Assembly (NCBI RefSeq): GCF_024707105.1
Contig: NZ_JANQAJ010000006.1
Coordinates: 868,001 to 932,000, forward strand
Direction of reading: 5' to 3'
DNA: 64,000 nt
DNA from: Devosia ginsengisoli
GTDB lineage: Bacteria > Pseudomonadota > Alphaproteobacteria > Rhizobiales > Devosiaceae
The notes below the pieces were generated by a model that was not told the origin of the DNA, made no database searches, and saw only the letters and a list, made by a program, of their open reading frames with translations. Made by a program: the position numbers and the translations under genes. Numbering within the stretch: the first letter of the stretch is position 1; the number at the start of each line of letters is the position of its first letter. Positions 28,596 to 37,580 of this stretch are shown here, piece after piece.

Positions 28596-29437
28596 TGGAC
28601 TTCATCCGCGATACAATGCTGCCGCGCGCATGGCGCTGGTTCGTCATCGCCTGCATGGTCTTCTTCGTCATCAACGTGCTGTTGATCATCATCTCGGTCG
28701 TGGTCAGTTCCTTCGGCACGGGCTGGTTCACGGGCTGGCTGCCCGAGCAGTTCACGCCGAAATGGTATGGCGAGGCCTGGAAGGAGTTCCAGCTCCAGCA
28801 CGTCTTGCTGGTCACGGTGGAAATCACCCTGGCGGTGGTCGCCATCTCGCTCGGCGTCGGCGTGCCGGCGGCCTATGCGCTGGCCCGGCTGCAGTTCAAG
28901 GGCAAGAGCCTCATCATGCTGCTGTTCCTCGTGCCGCTGATGGTGCCGCCCATCACGTACGGCATTCCGCTGGCGACCGTGCTCTACCAGACGGGCGCGG
29001 GTGGCACGATGTGGGGCGTCATCCTGGCCAATCTGGTGCCGAGCGTGCCCTTTGCGGTGCTGGTCATGACCCCGTTCATCGAGCAGATCGATCCGCGGCT
29101 GGAATCGGCGGCGCGCGTCTTCGGCGCTTCCTCGCTCACGACTTTCTGGCGCATCCTGGTGCCGCTGCTGATGCCGGGCATCCTGGCAGCGGGTATCCTG
29201 GTGCTGATCCGCACGATCTCCATGTTCGAGCTGACCTTCCTCACCGCGGGGCCGGACAGCCAGACGCTGATCGTCGCACTCTATTATTCGATGTTCGCAG
29301 CCGGGGTGCGGGCCCAGCAATCGGTGGACGCCATGGCCGTGATATACATGCTGACGACCATGACCGGCCTGCTGATCGCTCTTCGCTTCGTCGATCCGTC
29401 CCAGTTGGTGGGGCGGGTTAAAAGCCAGAAGGTCTGA
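28595..29437 (+). CDS. ABC transporter permease (PotC-like)
   Basis: 280 residues from ATG 28595 (overlap with the upstream stop). Six membrane helices; the EAA motif is ESAARVFGASSLTTFWRILVP. It is the second half of the channel. The next gene, an enolase-superfamily enzyme, starts 8 nt later, tying transport to catabolism. Confidence 0.91.
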   Translation: MDFIRDTMLPRAWRWFVIACMVFFVINVLLIIISVVVSSFGTGWFTGWLPEQFTPKWYGEAWKEFQLQHVLLVTVEITLAVVAISLGVGVPAAYALARLQFKGKSLIMLLFLVPLMVPPITYGIPLATVLYQTGAGGTMWGVILANLVPSVPFAVLVMTPFIEQIDPRLESAARVFGASSLTTFWRILVPLLMPGILAAGILVLIRTISMFELTFLTAGPDSQTLIVALYYSMFAAGVRAQQSVDAMAVIYMLTTMTGLLIALRFVDPSQLVGRVKSQKV

Positions 29438-29445
29438 ATCCGTCC

Positions 29446-30549
29446 ATGTCGCGCATCAAGAGCATATCCACCCGTATCGTCCGCATTCCCTTCGAGGATG
29501 GCGGGCGTGGGGAGGGCATCACCCCGACGCGCTGGCACATTCTGGATAATGTGCTGGTGCGCATCGAAGACGAAGACGGGCGCGTCGGCTGGGGCGAGGC
29601 CTTCGGCTATTTCTGCGCCCGGGCCGTGGCCGCCGCTGTCGAGGACATGATCGCTCCGCAGGTGATCGGCCGTGACATCGAGGATATCGCCGCCTGGAAC
29701 CGCGCCACCCAGCAGGCGCTGCATCTGTTCGGCCGCTATGGCATTACCATCTTCGCCCTGTCCGGCGTCGATATCGCGCTTTGGGACCTCAAGGCCAAGC
29801 GGGACGGCAAGCGGCTGGCCGGGCTCATTGCCGCAAACCCGCCCGAAAGTGTGGCGGCCTATGCCAGCCTCGTCGCCTATCGCGATCCTGATCTGGCCGC
29901 CCGCTATGCCGGCGAGGCGGTGGCTCGGGGCTACGAATATATCAAATTGCATGAGATTGCCGCCGAGCCCATCGTCGCGGCACGCGCGGCGATGGGGCAG
30001 GGCCCAGGCCTGGCCGTCGACGTCAACTGCAACTGGAGCCGCGAGCAGGCCAGCGCCATGGTGCCGGTGCTGCGCGAAGCTGATGTCATGTGGCTGGAAG
30101 AGCCGATCTTCCCGCCCGAGGATGTTGCAACGCTCTCCGCCATCGAAGCGGCGGGCATTGCCATCGGCGCCGGCGAGAATGCCTGCACGGCCTTTGCCTT
30201 CGAGGCCCTGATATCAAACATCACCTTCCCCCAGCCCAGCGTGACCAAGGTGGGCGGCATCTCGGTTTTCCTCGATATCGCGGCAAGTGCCCGCGCGGCG
30301 GGTCGCGTGCTGATGCCGCATTCACCCTATTTCGGGCCAGGCTATTTCGCGACGCTCAACCTCTTCGCGGCGCTGCCGGAAACGGCGCTGTTCGAATATC
30401 TCTATGTCACGCCCGAAGCCTTTATCGGCCTCGATACGCCACAGCCGCATGGCGGTCGCATCGCGCTGCCATCCGGCCCGGGACTGGGCTTTGCGCCCGA
30501 TGAGGCGGTGGTGGAGCACTATCTCGACCGCTCGTGGTCGGCTCGGTGA
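29446..30549 (+). CDS. mandelate racemase/muconate lactonizing (enolase superfamily) enzyme
   Basis: 367 residues. Metal ligands Asp192 (VDVNC), Glu218 (WLEEP) and Glu244 (GAGEN) are present, and His292 (MPHSPYFGPGY) is a candidate general base. The usual KxK motif reads Lys167-Leu-His169 (YIKLHE), so the second Lys is a His. Enzymes of this type dehydrate or epimerise sugar acids. Placement right after the ABC permeases and before an aldose-epimerase gene argues for an acid-sugar dehydratase. The exact substrate cannot be read. Confidence 0.86.
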   Translation: MSRIKSISTRIVRIPFEDGGRGEGITPTRWHILDNVLVRIEDEDGRVGWGEAFGYFCARAVAAAVEDMIAPQVIGRDIEDIAAWNRATQQALHLFGRYGITIFALSGVDIALWDLKAKRDGKRLAGLIAANPPESVAAYASLVAYRDPDLAARYAGEAVARGYEYIKLHEIAAEPIVAARAAMGQGPGLAVDVNCNWSREQASAMVPVLREADVMWLEEPIFPPEDVATLSAIEAAGIAIGAGENACTAFAFEALISNITFPQPSVTKVGGISVFLDIAASARAAGRVLMPHSPYFGPGYFATLNLFAALPETALFEYLYVTPEAFIGLDTPQPHGGRIALPSGPGLGFAPDEAVVEHYLDRSWSAR

Positions 30550-31391
30550 GTCCAGCGGGCCGCCTGCGCCTTGCCCAGGGCGGCCTGGAAGCCGAACTGG
30601 CGCCGGCCCTGGGCGGCCGGCTGACCATGCTGCGCCATGCCGGCCGCGACATTGTCGTGCCACTCCCCATGGACCATGCCGATCCGCTCTTCTGGGGCAA
30701 GGGCGGCGGCTATCCGCTGGTGCCGTATCACAACCGGATCGCGAATGCGCAACTGCATTTCGATGGGGCGGCGTTCGATCTGCTGCCACATCCCGATGCC
30801 TTGCCCCACAGCCTGCATGGCCCGGCGCAGCGCCGGCCCTGGCGGCTGGTCGAGCGGGACGCGGCCAACGCCGTACTGGCGCTCGACTATGCCGCGGATG
30901 CCGATTGGCCCTGGGCCTTCGAAGCGCGCCAGAGCTTCACGCTGGGCGACAAAGGCCTCACCATCGGCCTCACCCTGCGCAATACGGACACGACGCCGAT
31001 GCCCGCTGGCCTGGGCTGGCATCCTTATCTCCCCGCCGGCCGCGTGACCCATGATGCAGCCATCCACTGGCCGCTTCGGCCCGACTACCTGCCGACGGGC
31101 AAGCGGCTGGACGGGCCGGGGCCACAGGCGGAAGCCACACGCTATGTCGAGGCATGGACCATGGCGGCCGTCGCCGTCGATGAAATGGACATCACCCTCA
31201 CCGCCAGCCCGGAATTTGGCCATCTCGTGGTGCATGGCGCCGGCCAGTATGTGTGTCTCGAACCCGCTACCCATGTGGCCAACGGCTTCAACCTCGCCGC
31301 TGCGGGTCATGACCTTACCGGCACGCATAGTCTGGCGCCCGGCGAGGTCCTGGCCGGCACAATTCGGCTTATGGTCCGCGAAACCTCATAG
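30546..31391 (+). CDS. aldose 1-epimerase family protein
   Basis: 281 residues from GTG 30546, overlapping the upstream stop (GTGA); GTG 30534 is an alternative start. The beta-sandwich shows PLVPYHNRIANAQLHFDG (conserved Asn-Arg), HSLHGPAQRRPW (catalytic His), LGWHPYLPAG and a late Glu (CLEPATHVANGF). It interconverts sugar anomers and probably supplies the form used by the neighbouring dehydrogenase. It is the last gene of the transporter operon. Confidence 0.87.
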   Translation: MSPAGRLRLAQGGLEAELAPALGGRLTMLRHAGRDIVVPLPMDHADPLFWGKGGGYPLVPYHNRIANAQLHFDGAAFDLLPHPDALPHSLHGPAQRRPWRLVERDAANAVLALDYAADADWPWAFEARQSFTLGDKGLTIGLTLRNTDTTPMPAGLGWHPYLPAGRVTHDAAIHWPLRPDYLPTGKRLDGPGPQAEATRYVEAWTMAAVAVDEMDITLTASPEFGHLVVHGAGQYVCLEPATHVANGFNLAAAGHDLTGTHSLAPGEVLAGTIRLMVRETS

Positions 31392-32138
31392 CGTCCGTGA
31401 GGGCACGTCCTTGTGGACTTCGGCGATGTAATCCATGTCCTCATGGCGCTGGAAGAAATCCAGCCAGAGATAATGCATGCGCTTGCCGGGCGACACGTCA
31501 ACGCCATGGTCGGAGCCGAGTGGGATATGCAACAGGGTGCTGCCGCCCAGCGCATGGCGCTGTCCGTCGATAAGCAGCGTGATGTCATTTTCCGCAAAGC
31601 TGAAGAATAGCTGGTCCAGCATGGGATGGGCATGCGGCTCGATGCGATCCGGCCCGATCGATTCCACCGAACCCATGCAGAAGCGGGGCAGCACATGCGC
31701 CCCGACCAGCGTGCGGCTGATGGTTTTCTCGCTCTTGAAATAGTCGCGATATTGCGGGCTTGCCGCATAGTCCTGGACGATGGGAAACGCCATGCCGGCC
31801 AGGTCGACCCGCGCGTAATCCTGCTCGGTCAGCGCCCAGTCCACCTCCAGCAATTCGGCATGTCCGTCAGCCTCGATATGGATATCGTCCCCCGGCCGCG
31901 CCACATAGCAGGTCTTGTCGGCAAAGCGGGTCGATACGCCACCCGAACGGATCGTTGCGGCCCCGGCGAGCAGGAACAGCACCACGAGTTGCAGCCGATC
32001 GCCACGCAGCGCCAGCGCGTCCTGGCCCAGCCGGTGATGGGCAACCTGCACGCCGGCAATCTCGCCCGGCAGCAGCGGACGCGAGCCCGGCGCGCTATTC
32101 GTGGCAACGGATTCCGCGTGGGGGGCGGCATTCGGCAT
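31386..32138 (-). CDS. cupin-domain protein
   Basis: 250 residues from ATG 32138 with GAGGA upstream; the frame is open further upstream without a better start. The N-terminal half resembles an AraC-type sugar-binding cupin without its DNA-binding domain. The C-terminal cupin has RIEPHAHPMLDQLFFSFAEND and HIPLGSDHGV, with His/Gln/Asp in metal-ligand-like spacing. It may be an isomerase or dioxygenase-like enzyme or a ligand sensor. It overlaps the convergent aldose-epimerase gene by 6 bp. Confidence 0.75.
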   Translation of the reverse strand: MPNAAPHAESVATNSAPGSRPLLPGEIAGVQVAHHRLGQDALALRGDRLQLVVLFLLAGAATIRSGGVSTRFADKTCYVARPGDDIHIEADGHAELLEVDWALTEQDYARVDLAGMAFPIVQDYAASPQYRDYFKSEKTISRTLVGAHVLPRFCMGSVESIGPDRIEPHAHPMLDQLFFSFAENDITLLIDGQRHALGGSTLLHIPLGSDHGVDVSPGKRMHYLWLDFFQRHEDMDYIAEVHKDVPSRTL

Positions 32139-32274
32139 GGCGTGTCCTCTTCGCAAACCGGAACGCCGATTCTCTAGCATTTCGCAGGCGGTGCGAAATG
32201 CCTTCAAACGGCCCCCTTCTCGCACTGCCCCACATGATGGGAATGGCAGGAAGGCGGACCTTCCTGCCCAATGA

Positions 32275-33675
32275 CTAATAGGTACCGTCGATCACGGCGC
32301 CCTGATCCCTGAGGCGTTCCCGCAGGTCGGCGACGGGGAGTTGCCGCAGCGTGCCCGCCTGGGTCGAGCCGGTCATCGCCGCGGCGGTGCCCGCGGCCTG
32401 TCCCATGGCCATGCAGGTGCCCATGACGCGGGCCGAGCCATGTGCTTCGCGGGTCGCCGAGAAGCAGCGCCCGACCATCATCACGTTTTCGAGCCCCTTG
32501 GCGACCAGTGCGCCGAAGGGAATGTCATAGGACCCGCCATTGGGGATGGGCTTGCGCAACTGATCGCGGCCGGCGCCGTGAACGTCGATATGGTGGCAGC
32601 CCTTGGCGACGCCATCCTCACGCTTGCGCGCCGACAGCACGTCTTCGGCCGTGAGCATCTCTTCACCGATGATGCGGCGTGTTTCGCGGATTCCGACCCG
32701 CGGGGCAATGCCGGAATAGACGGCCTGCTCGAAGCCCGGGACAGCGGCGCGCAGGAAAGCCGCGCTGGTCCAGACCTGGTCCATCAGGTCGGGCAAAGCC
32801 TTGCTCAACTGATCGGTGCGGGTGGCATCGACATTGGCGATGCGCGTGGTGTTGCAATAGATTTCGCGGCGCGCCATCGAGACCGGACCGATGCCGATAA
32901 GGGCGGTTTCGTGCAACAGGCCGGTGGCGATGGCGTTCTGGATCAATGGGCCGTTGGCCACGAAGAACACCTTCGGAAAGCCCTGTGCCACCAGGCGCCT
33001 CACCTGCTCCTCACGCGGAATATCCGCGTAATAGGGATTTTCGGCCGCCGCGATATTTTCGGGATGCTCGCTGACGAATTGCATCAGCCGGTCGACCTCG
33101 ACTCCTGCCATGCGGAAAACCAGGCTGACCGGCTGGAACTCGGTTCCGTCCCGCGCACCCTTTTCATATTGTGCGCCCGCCATCACCGCCAGATCGCCAT
33201 CGCCCGAGGCATCGATGAAGATCTTGGCGCGGACCAGCGTGCGCTGGTTCTTGTTGAGGACCACGATGCCGGTCACGGCACCGTCCTGCACCACCACATC
33301 CTCTGCGAAAGTATAGAGCAGCAGGTCGACACCGGCGCGTCGCACCACATTCATCACGGCGATCTTCATGACTTCGGGATCGACGCAGACGACCCAGATC
33401 GTCCGCCAGTCGTAGAAGTGGCCGACATAGCCGCCCAGCCGTTCGGCTTCGGCGAAAATCTCCCGCGAAACGCCGCCCACGACCCATTCGCCGCGTGTCG
33501 AAATGCAGCCGTCGATGGGCAGGCCGCTGAGCATTTCCCCACCGATCATCGGGCCTGCCTCGACCAGCAGCGTGCGGGCGCCATTGCGGGCCGAGGCGAC
33601 GGCCGCGGCCACGCCGGCAGCTCCGCCGCCCAGCACCACGACGTCGTAATCCACCTGATTCAACCGTTGCCCCAT
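32275..33675 (-). CDS. FAD-dependent oxidoreductase
   Basis: 466 residues from ATG 33675 with GGAGG 9 nt upstream. The N-terminal dinucleotide motif is VVVLGGGAAGVAAAVASARNG, then LVEAGPMIGGEMLSG and ATG-type motif FIDASGDGDLA. The C-terminal FAD closure is NVMMVGRCFSATREAHGSAR. This is the broad family of soluble FAD-dependent oxidoreductases (PF12831-like) found in catabolic clusters. It is preceded by an inverted repeat (33709-33723) and lies downstream of a FadR-type regulator gene. Substrate unknown. Confidence 0.85.
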   Translation of the reverse strand: MGQRLNQVDYDVVVLGGGAAGVAAAVASARNGARTLLVEAGPMIGGEMLSGLPIDGCISTRGEWVVGGVSREIFAEAERLGGYVGHFYDWRTIWVVCVDPEVMKIAVMNVVRRAGVDLLLYTFAEDVVVQDGAVTGIVVLNKNQRTLVRAKIFIDASGDGDLAVMAGAQYEKGARDGTEFQPVSLVFRMAGVEVDRLMQFVSEHPENIAAAENPYYADIPREEQVRRLVAQGFPKVFFVANGPLIQNAIATGLLHETALIGIGPVSMARREIYCNTTRIANVDATRTDQLSKALPDLMDQVWTSAAFLRAAVPGFEQAVYSGIAPRVGIRETRRIIGEEMLTAEDVLSARKREDGVAKGCHHIDVHGAGRDQLRKPIPNGGSYDIPFGALVAKGLENVMMVGRCFSATREAHGSARVMGTCMAMGQAAGTAAAMTGSTQAGTLRQLPVADLRERLRDQGAVIDGTY

Positions 33676-33708
33676 TCCGCCATTCCTCCATTGCGCTTGC
33701 AAACGTAC

Positions 33709-33723
33709 AATGGCTGGACCATT
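33709..33723. promoter_or_regulatory. FadR-type operator-like inverted repeat upstream of the FAD oxidoreductase
   Basis: AATGG, CTGGA, CCATT: perfect 5-bp arms, containing TGG(N5)CCA, the general shape of FadR-subfamily GntR sites. The GntR gene starts the adjacent leftward block, so it may bind here. The inner TGGACCAT also occurs in the operator at 58516-58527. Confidence 0.5.
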
Positions 33724-33780
33724 ATACCTATGCGTTGGCAAGGTCAATTTCCTTGCCGGGGCGGAAATGGCCGATGGGGA

Positions 33781-34461
33781 TCAGTCGGATATGTCGTCGA
33801 AATACCTTTGCCTGATGCGATCCAGCAGCCGGCGCATGGCGGCTCCCGCTTCGGCGGCATCGCGCCTTTCCAGCGCGGCCAGTATCTGCTTGCGGTCGGC
33901 GAGGGCCATTTCGTGATGCTGCGGTTGCACCACCCTGGATGCCAGGGTCTTCCACATGGCGCCGGCCCGCAGCCGCCACAGGTCGCGTATCGTATCGACG
34001 AAAATGCTGTTGCGCGATGCGACGGCGACGACGTCGTGGAATGCCTGCCGGTTCATTTCGGCCTCCGGTCCATCGACATCTGCCTCCATGGCGGCGACGA
34101 ACTGGCGCAAGCGCTCGAGTTCCGGCTCGGTGATGTTGCGGGCGGCGTCTTCGGCGGCGGCACATTCGACCAGCATGCGCATGCGGAATTGTTCATGCGG
34201 GCCCGGGCCGGGATCGCCCTCGCGTTCCCAGCGCAGTGCACCCGAGGCGAGGCGCGCGCGCACATAGGTACCGTCGCCGACCAGAACTTCGACAATGCCC
34301 ATGGTTTCGAGCGCGATCATCGCCTCGCGCACCGTGGTCCGGCTGACCTGGAATTGTTGCGTCAGGTCGCGCTCCGGCGGCAACTGGGCGCCGGGTTCAA
34401 GTGGCGTGTCGCGAATATAGTCGGCGATCTGCCGCGCGATGACCACGTAAAGTCGCGGCAT
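33781..34461 (-). CDS. GntR-family transcriptional regulator, FadR subfamily
   Basis: 226 residues. The N-terminal GntR winged helix lies at about 5-70 (LPPERDLTQQFQVSRTTVREAM; VEVLVGDGTYV) and the all-helical FCD domain at about 90-215 with Asp/His metal-ligand-like positions (FHDVVAVAS). It likely senses a carboxylate or sugar acid and represses the FAD oxidoreductase/cupin genes or the neighbouring Dpp-type operon. Confidence 0.9.
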   Translation of the reverse strand: MPRLYVVIARQIADYIRDTPLEPGAQLPPERDLTQQFQVSRTTVREAMIALETMGIVEVLVGDGTYVRARLASGALRWEREGDPGPGPHEQFRMRMLVECAAAEDAARNITEPELERLRQFVAAMEADVDGPEAEMNRQAFHDVVAVASRNSIFVDTIRDLWRLRAGAMWKTLASRVVQPQHHEMALADRKQILAALERRDAAEAGAAMRRLLDRIRQRYFDDISD

Positions 34462-34556
34462 GGCGACCGGTCGGAAGTTGGGGGAGCGCCAAGGCTGCGC
34501 GTATCAGAACTGGGCATGGGGAACGGGTTCCAGAGGTTGGGGCGCGGGGCGTTGCA

Positions 34557-35801
34557 TCATGGAATAGCCTGAGCGGGTTGCGGGCCGACATAGATCGACT
34601 TGAGGCGCGGCAAGGGCTGCGGCGCGTCATATTCTTCCATCGTATGAGCGACCCAACCGGCCATGCGGGCGCAGTTGAAGATCAGTTCACCAGAACCACG
34701 GCGCATGCCTGCGCAATGCACCAGGGCCGCGATGGCGAAACCTATATTGGGCGGCTCGCGCCCGCGCTGTCGCTGGATATCCACGATCTCGTCGAGACGG
34801 GCAATATCCGCCGCCGCTTCGCCGCTTTGGCGCAGCAGATCGAGGATCAGGCGGGCGCGGGGGTCGCCATGAGGGTAGGCCCGGTGGCCGAAACCCTGCA
34901 TTTCGCGGCCGTGGCGCAATGTATCGCCGACGAACTGGCCGACATTCTGCTGGATATTGAGTTCAAAGAGGTCGCTTTCGATCGAGAGTGTGGAGGCGCT
35001 CTGCACGGTTCCGCCTCCGCTGTTGAGGCCAACGCTGACGACCGAATAGATATCGGCACGCACCGCTGCGGCAAGGCGTACGGCGGCAGTCGAGGGTGCG
35101 CCCAGGTCGTGATCGGCAGCCAGAATCAGCGTGGCATCGAGCGCCCGAACCAGGCCGGGCGTCGCCGGACGAGGGCTGAGGCGGCTCCAGATCAGCGCCG
35201 CAAGGCTGGAATCGCGCGGCGCCGACATTGCATCCATGGCGGAAAGCAGGCGAACCATCAGCCGCGCTGCCTTGCGACTCACCTGCTCGTGGCTGGTATC
35301 GTGCCGCAGGGGATCTTCGGTCGCGATGAAGGGGACCAGGCACCGCATCCGCTCCAGCGGAAGGGCGTCCCGGCCCATGCGTGCGCCGATATCGGCAAGC
35401 TCCGGTTCGGGTCGGACCGGGGGGAATACCGGTTCGTTCCCTCCGTCCTCGAAGCTGCCATGCCAGAGCAGGCGCACCACGTCTTCGAAGCGCCTGTCCA
35501 GCGCCAGGTCGCAGGCCGACAGGCCGCGATAATGCGGAGTGCCGTCAACGATCGTGGTGAGCGCGGAGCGAAAGACCGGCGATACGGCCTGGGGCGCCGA
35601 CGCCTTGCGCGAGCGCAGGGCCAGCGCCTCCACCTCGGCAGGGTCGAACAGGCTTTCGCCCGTGCCGCCGTTGCGCCGGCCCAGAAGACCGCGGGACACA
35701 TAGGCGTAGACGGTGTCCTTCTTCACGCCGAGGCGCGTGGCGACGGCCGCTGCCGTAAGCAGCGGCGTCCCTCTGGTTTCGCTCGACAATCTGTCAGCCA
35801 T
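34557..35801 (-). CDS. HTH domain fused to a citrate-synthase-like domain (probably non-catalytic)
   Basis: 414 residues. An excisionase/MerR-like HTH sits at about 13-62 (AAVATRLGVKKDTVYAYVSRGL), then a citrate-synthase fold at about 75-400 (LILAADHDLGAPSTAAVR; QGFGHRAYPHGDPRAR). Against E. coli GltA, His305 is kept (His306), but His264 (in GPAHGGAN) is missing, with no His between 231 and 298, and Asp362 (NVDF) is Gly354 (NIGF). This argues against normal condensation chemistry and for a ligand-sensing regulator. It is divergent from the Dpp-type operon across a perfect palindrome. Confidence 0.82.
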   Translation of the reverse strand: MADRLSSETRGTPLLTAAAVATRLGVKKDTVYAYVSRGLLGRRNGGTGESLFDPAEVEALALRSRKASAPQAVSPVFRSALTTIVDGTPHYRGLSACDLALDRRFEDVVRLLWHGSFEDGGNEPVFPPVRPEPELADIGARMGRDALPLERMRCLVPFIATEDPLRHDTSHEQVSRKAARLMVRLLSAMDAMSAPRDSSLAALIWSRLSPRPATPGLVRALDATLILAADHDLGAPSTAAVRLAAAVRADIYSVVSVGLNSGGGTVQSASTLSIESDLFELNIQQNVGQFVGDTLRHGREMQGFGHRAYPHGDPRARLILDLLRQSGEAAADIARLDEIVDIQRQRGREPPNIGFAIAALVHCAGMRRGSGELIFNCARMAGWVAHTMEEYDAPQPLPRLKSIYVGPQPAQAIP

Positions 35802-35849
35802 GGCCCTCTCCGGCGCCGGTTAAAGCAGGTGGAGCATAGCTAGCACATA

Positions 35850-35864
35850 TTGATTATTAATCAA
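35850..35864. promoter_or_regulatory. perfect palindrome between the HTH-citrate-synthase-like gene and the Dpp-type operon
   Basis: TTGATTATTAATCAA has 7-bp arms around one T, in a markedly AT-rich gap. A related sequence, GATCAATATT, lies about 25-30 bp further right. It is a candidate operator for the divergently encoded HTH-citrate-synthase-like protein or the nearby FadR-type regulator. Confidence 0.6.
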
Positions 35865-35919
35865 GTATTGACTGACAGAATGACTCTGGATCAATATTTG
35901 GATGAAAAGGGAGGAAGCA

Positions 35920-37485
35920 ATGAGTAATATTTCCAGGAGGCAACTCCTCGCCGGCACCGCGGCCATGGCCATTCTGGCCGGGGCGCGTTTTCCGGTGCAG
36001 GCGCAAGAGGCGGTAAGCCGGGGCGGAACCATCGTGCTGGCAGAGTTGCTGGCCTTGGACAGCCTCGATCCGCAGCTCGCCAATGCACGGGCCCGCACCA
36101 TGTCGCTGGTGTTCGATTCGCTGTTCAGCTACCGGCTGAAGCCCGGCTCTGCCGATGAGCTCGAACTCGGCTATGAACTCGCCACCGATTATCAGGAGAC
36201 CGGCGACACGACGGCGCGCATGACATTGCGCGAGGGCGTCAAGTTCCACGATGGTTCGGACCTCACGGCCGAGGTGGTGAAGTGGAACCTGGAACGGGCG
36301 CGCGACCACGAGAAGTCAGCGGTGCAGACGTCGGTGGCCGAGCTGACCGGCATAACGGTGGTCGACGACCACACGCTCGATCTCGAATTCGAGACGCCCC
36401 AGCCTCTGTTCCGGCTGATGATGACCACCGCCAACGCGACCAATGTCTACATGGTCTCCAGGCAGGCCGTCGAAGCGATGGGCGAGGAGGCTTTCGGCCG
36501 CAAGCCGGTTGGCAGCGGTCCCTACAAGGTGGAGAACTGGCTGGTCGACGACCGGGTCGAGCTGGTGGCCTTCGACGGGCATTGGGAAGCCGGTATCGAC
36601 GGCCTGCCGCTGCCCTATGCCGAGCGCTTTACCATCCGGCAGATGCCCGACCAGTCCGTGTCGGCGCTCGAACTGCGTGCCGGCAATGTCCACCTGATGG
36701 ACCCGCTGGAGCAGGATCTCGACAGCCTCGAAGCGGCGGGCATCCAGATCCACGCCCAGCCCGGACGCGATGCCGGCCAGCCGAGCTTCTACATCAGCTC
36801 CAAGGCCGATGCGACGACGCCCTTCGCTCATGACGTACGCCTGCGCCAGGCGCTCCAGCATGCTATCGACCGCGAAGCCATGGCAGCCGCGCTGACCTTC
36901 GGCCGTGGGGAGGCGAGCTATTACTGGGGCTGGTATCCGGGCGTGCCGGGCTATGACGAGAGCCTGCCGCGCTACGAATACAATCCGGAAAAGGCCCGGC
37001 AACTGCTGGCCGATGCCGGTCATGCCGATGGCGCCGCCCTCACTGTCAAGGTCATCAACCGGCCCAAGGACCTGCAGCCGCTGGAAATCATGCAGGCCAT
37101 GCTGGGCGAGGTCGGGATCACGCTCAACATCGAGACCATGGACCGCACGCCATGGGTGGAAGCGGGCCGGACGGGCAATTTCGAGGCCCTGTCACACGGG
37201 AATACCGCGCTGGTCGATCCCCTGTTCCGGCGCGAGACCATGACCGGCTCGGATGCCAACTGGGCGGGTTATTCCAACCCCGAGGTGGATGCCTTGTGGG
37301 CCGAGGCGTCACGCACCGGCGACACCGACGCCCGGGCCGAGATCTACAGGAAAATCCAGACGATCCTGTACAACGACGCCTACCACTTCATCGCGTTTCG
37401 CGCGCCCAAGATGCTGGCCATGGCGCCGGGGATCAGCGGCATCGATTCCGACTACAACCTTCGTTACACCCGGTTCACGTCCTGA
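35920..37485 (+). CDS. ABC transporter solute-binding protein, peptide/opine/nickel family (family 5)
   Basis: 521 residues. ATG 35920 follows a strong GGGAGG; an ATG 18 nt upstream lacks one. The N-terminus has a twin-arginine-like signal (SRRQLLAGTAAMAILAG), so Tat export is possible. Family-5 features include LREGVKFHDGSDLTAEVVKW, GSGPYKVENWLVDD and PFAHDVRLRQALQHAIDRE. The operon contains an enolase-superfamily enzyme and an RraA-like protein, so the ligand is more likely a sugar acid, oligosaccharide or conjugate than a dipeptide. Confidence 0.9.
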   Translation: MSNISRRQLLAGTAAMAILAGARFPVQAQEAVSRGGTIVLAELLALDSLDPQLANARARTMSLVFDSLFSYRLKPGSADELELGYELATDYQETGDTTARMTLREGVKFHDGSDLTAEVVKWNLERARDHEKSAVQTSVAELTGITVVDDHTLDLEFETPQPLFRLMMTTANATNVYMVSRQAVEAMGEEAFGRKPVGSGPYKVENWLVDDRVELVAFDGHWEAGIDGLPLPYAERFTIRQMPDQSVSALELRAGNVHLMDPLEQDLDSLEAAGIQIHAQPGRDAGQPSFYISSKADATTPFAHDVRLRQALQHAIDREAMAAALTFGRGEASYYWGWYPGVPGYDESLPRYEYNPEKARQLLADAGHADGAALTVKVINRPKDLQPLEIMQAMLGEVGITLNIETMDRTPWVEAGRTGNFEALSHGNTALVDPLFRRETMTGSDANWAGYSNPEVDALWAEASRTGDTDARAEIYRKIQTILYNDAYHFIAFRAPKMLAMAPGISGIDSDYNLRYTRFTS

Positions 37486-37537
37486 CGTAATCCTGGTCGA
37501 CCATCCTGCGCGGCCGCGCGGGAGGGAGAAGAACAAC

Positions 37538-37563
37538 ACTCGCGGGGCAGTGGCTCCGCGAGT
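37538..37563 (+). terminator. intercistronic hairpin after the family-5 binding-protein gene
   Basis: ACTCGCGG, 10-nt loop, CCGCGAGT: perfect 8-bp stem between the binding-protein and first permease genes. A second GC-rich palindrome (GCGCGGCCGCGC) lies at 37508-37519. Probably an mRNA stabiliser or partial terminator. Confidence 0.5.
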
Positions 37564-37580
37564 TGCAACAGGGATATGCA

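Noticed and set aside
25338..29437. Reading the first ABC operon as a polyamine transporter
   Set aside because: Component similarity to Pot proteins is only family-level, and the operon also carries sugar-acid enzymes, so I do not assign polyamine uptake.
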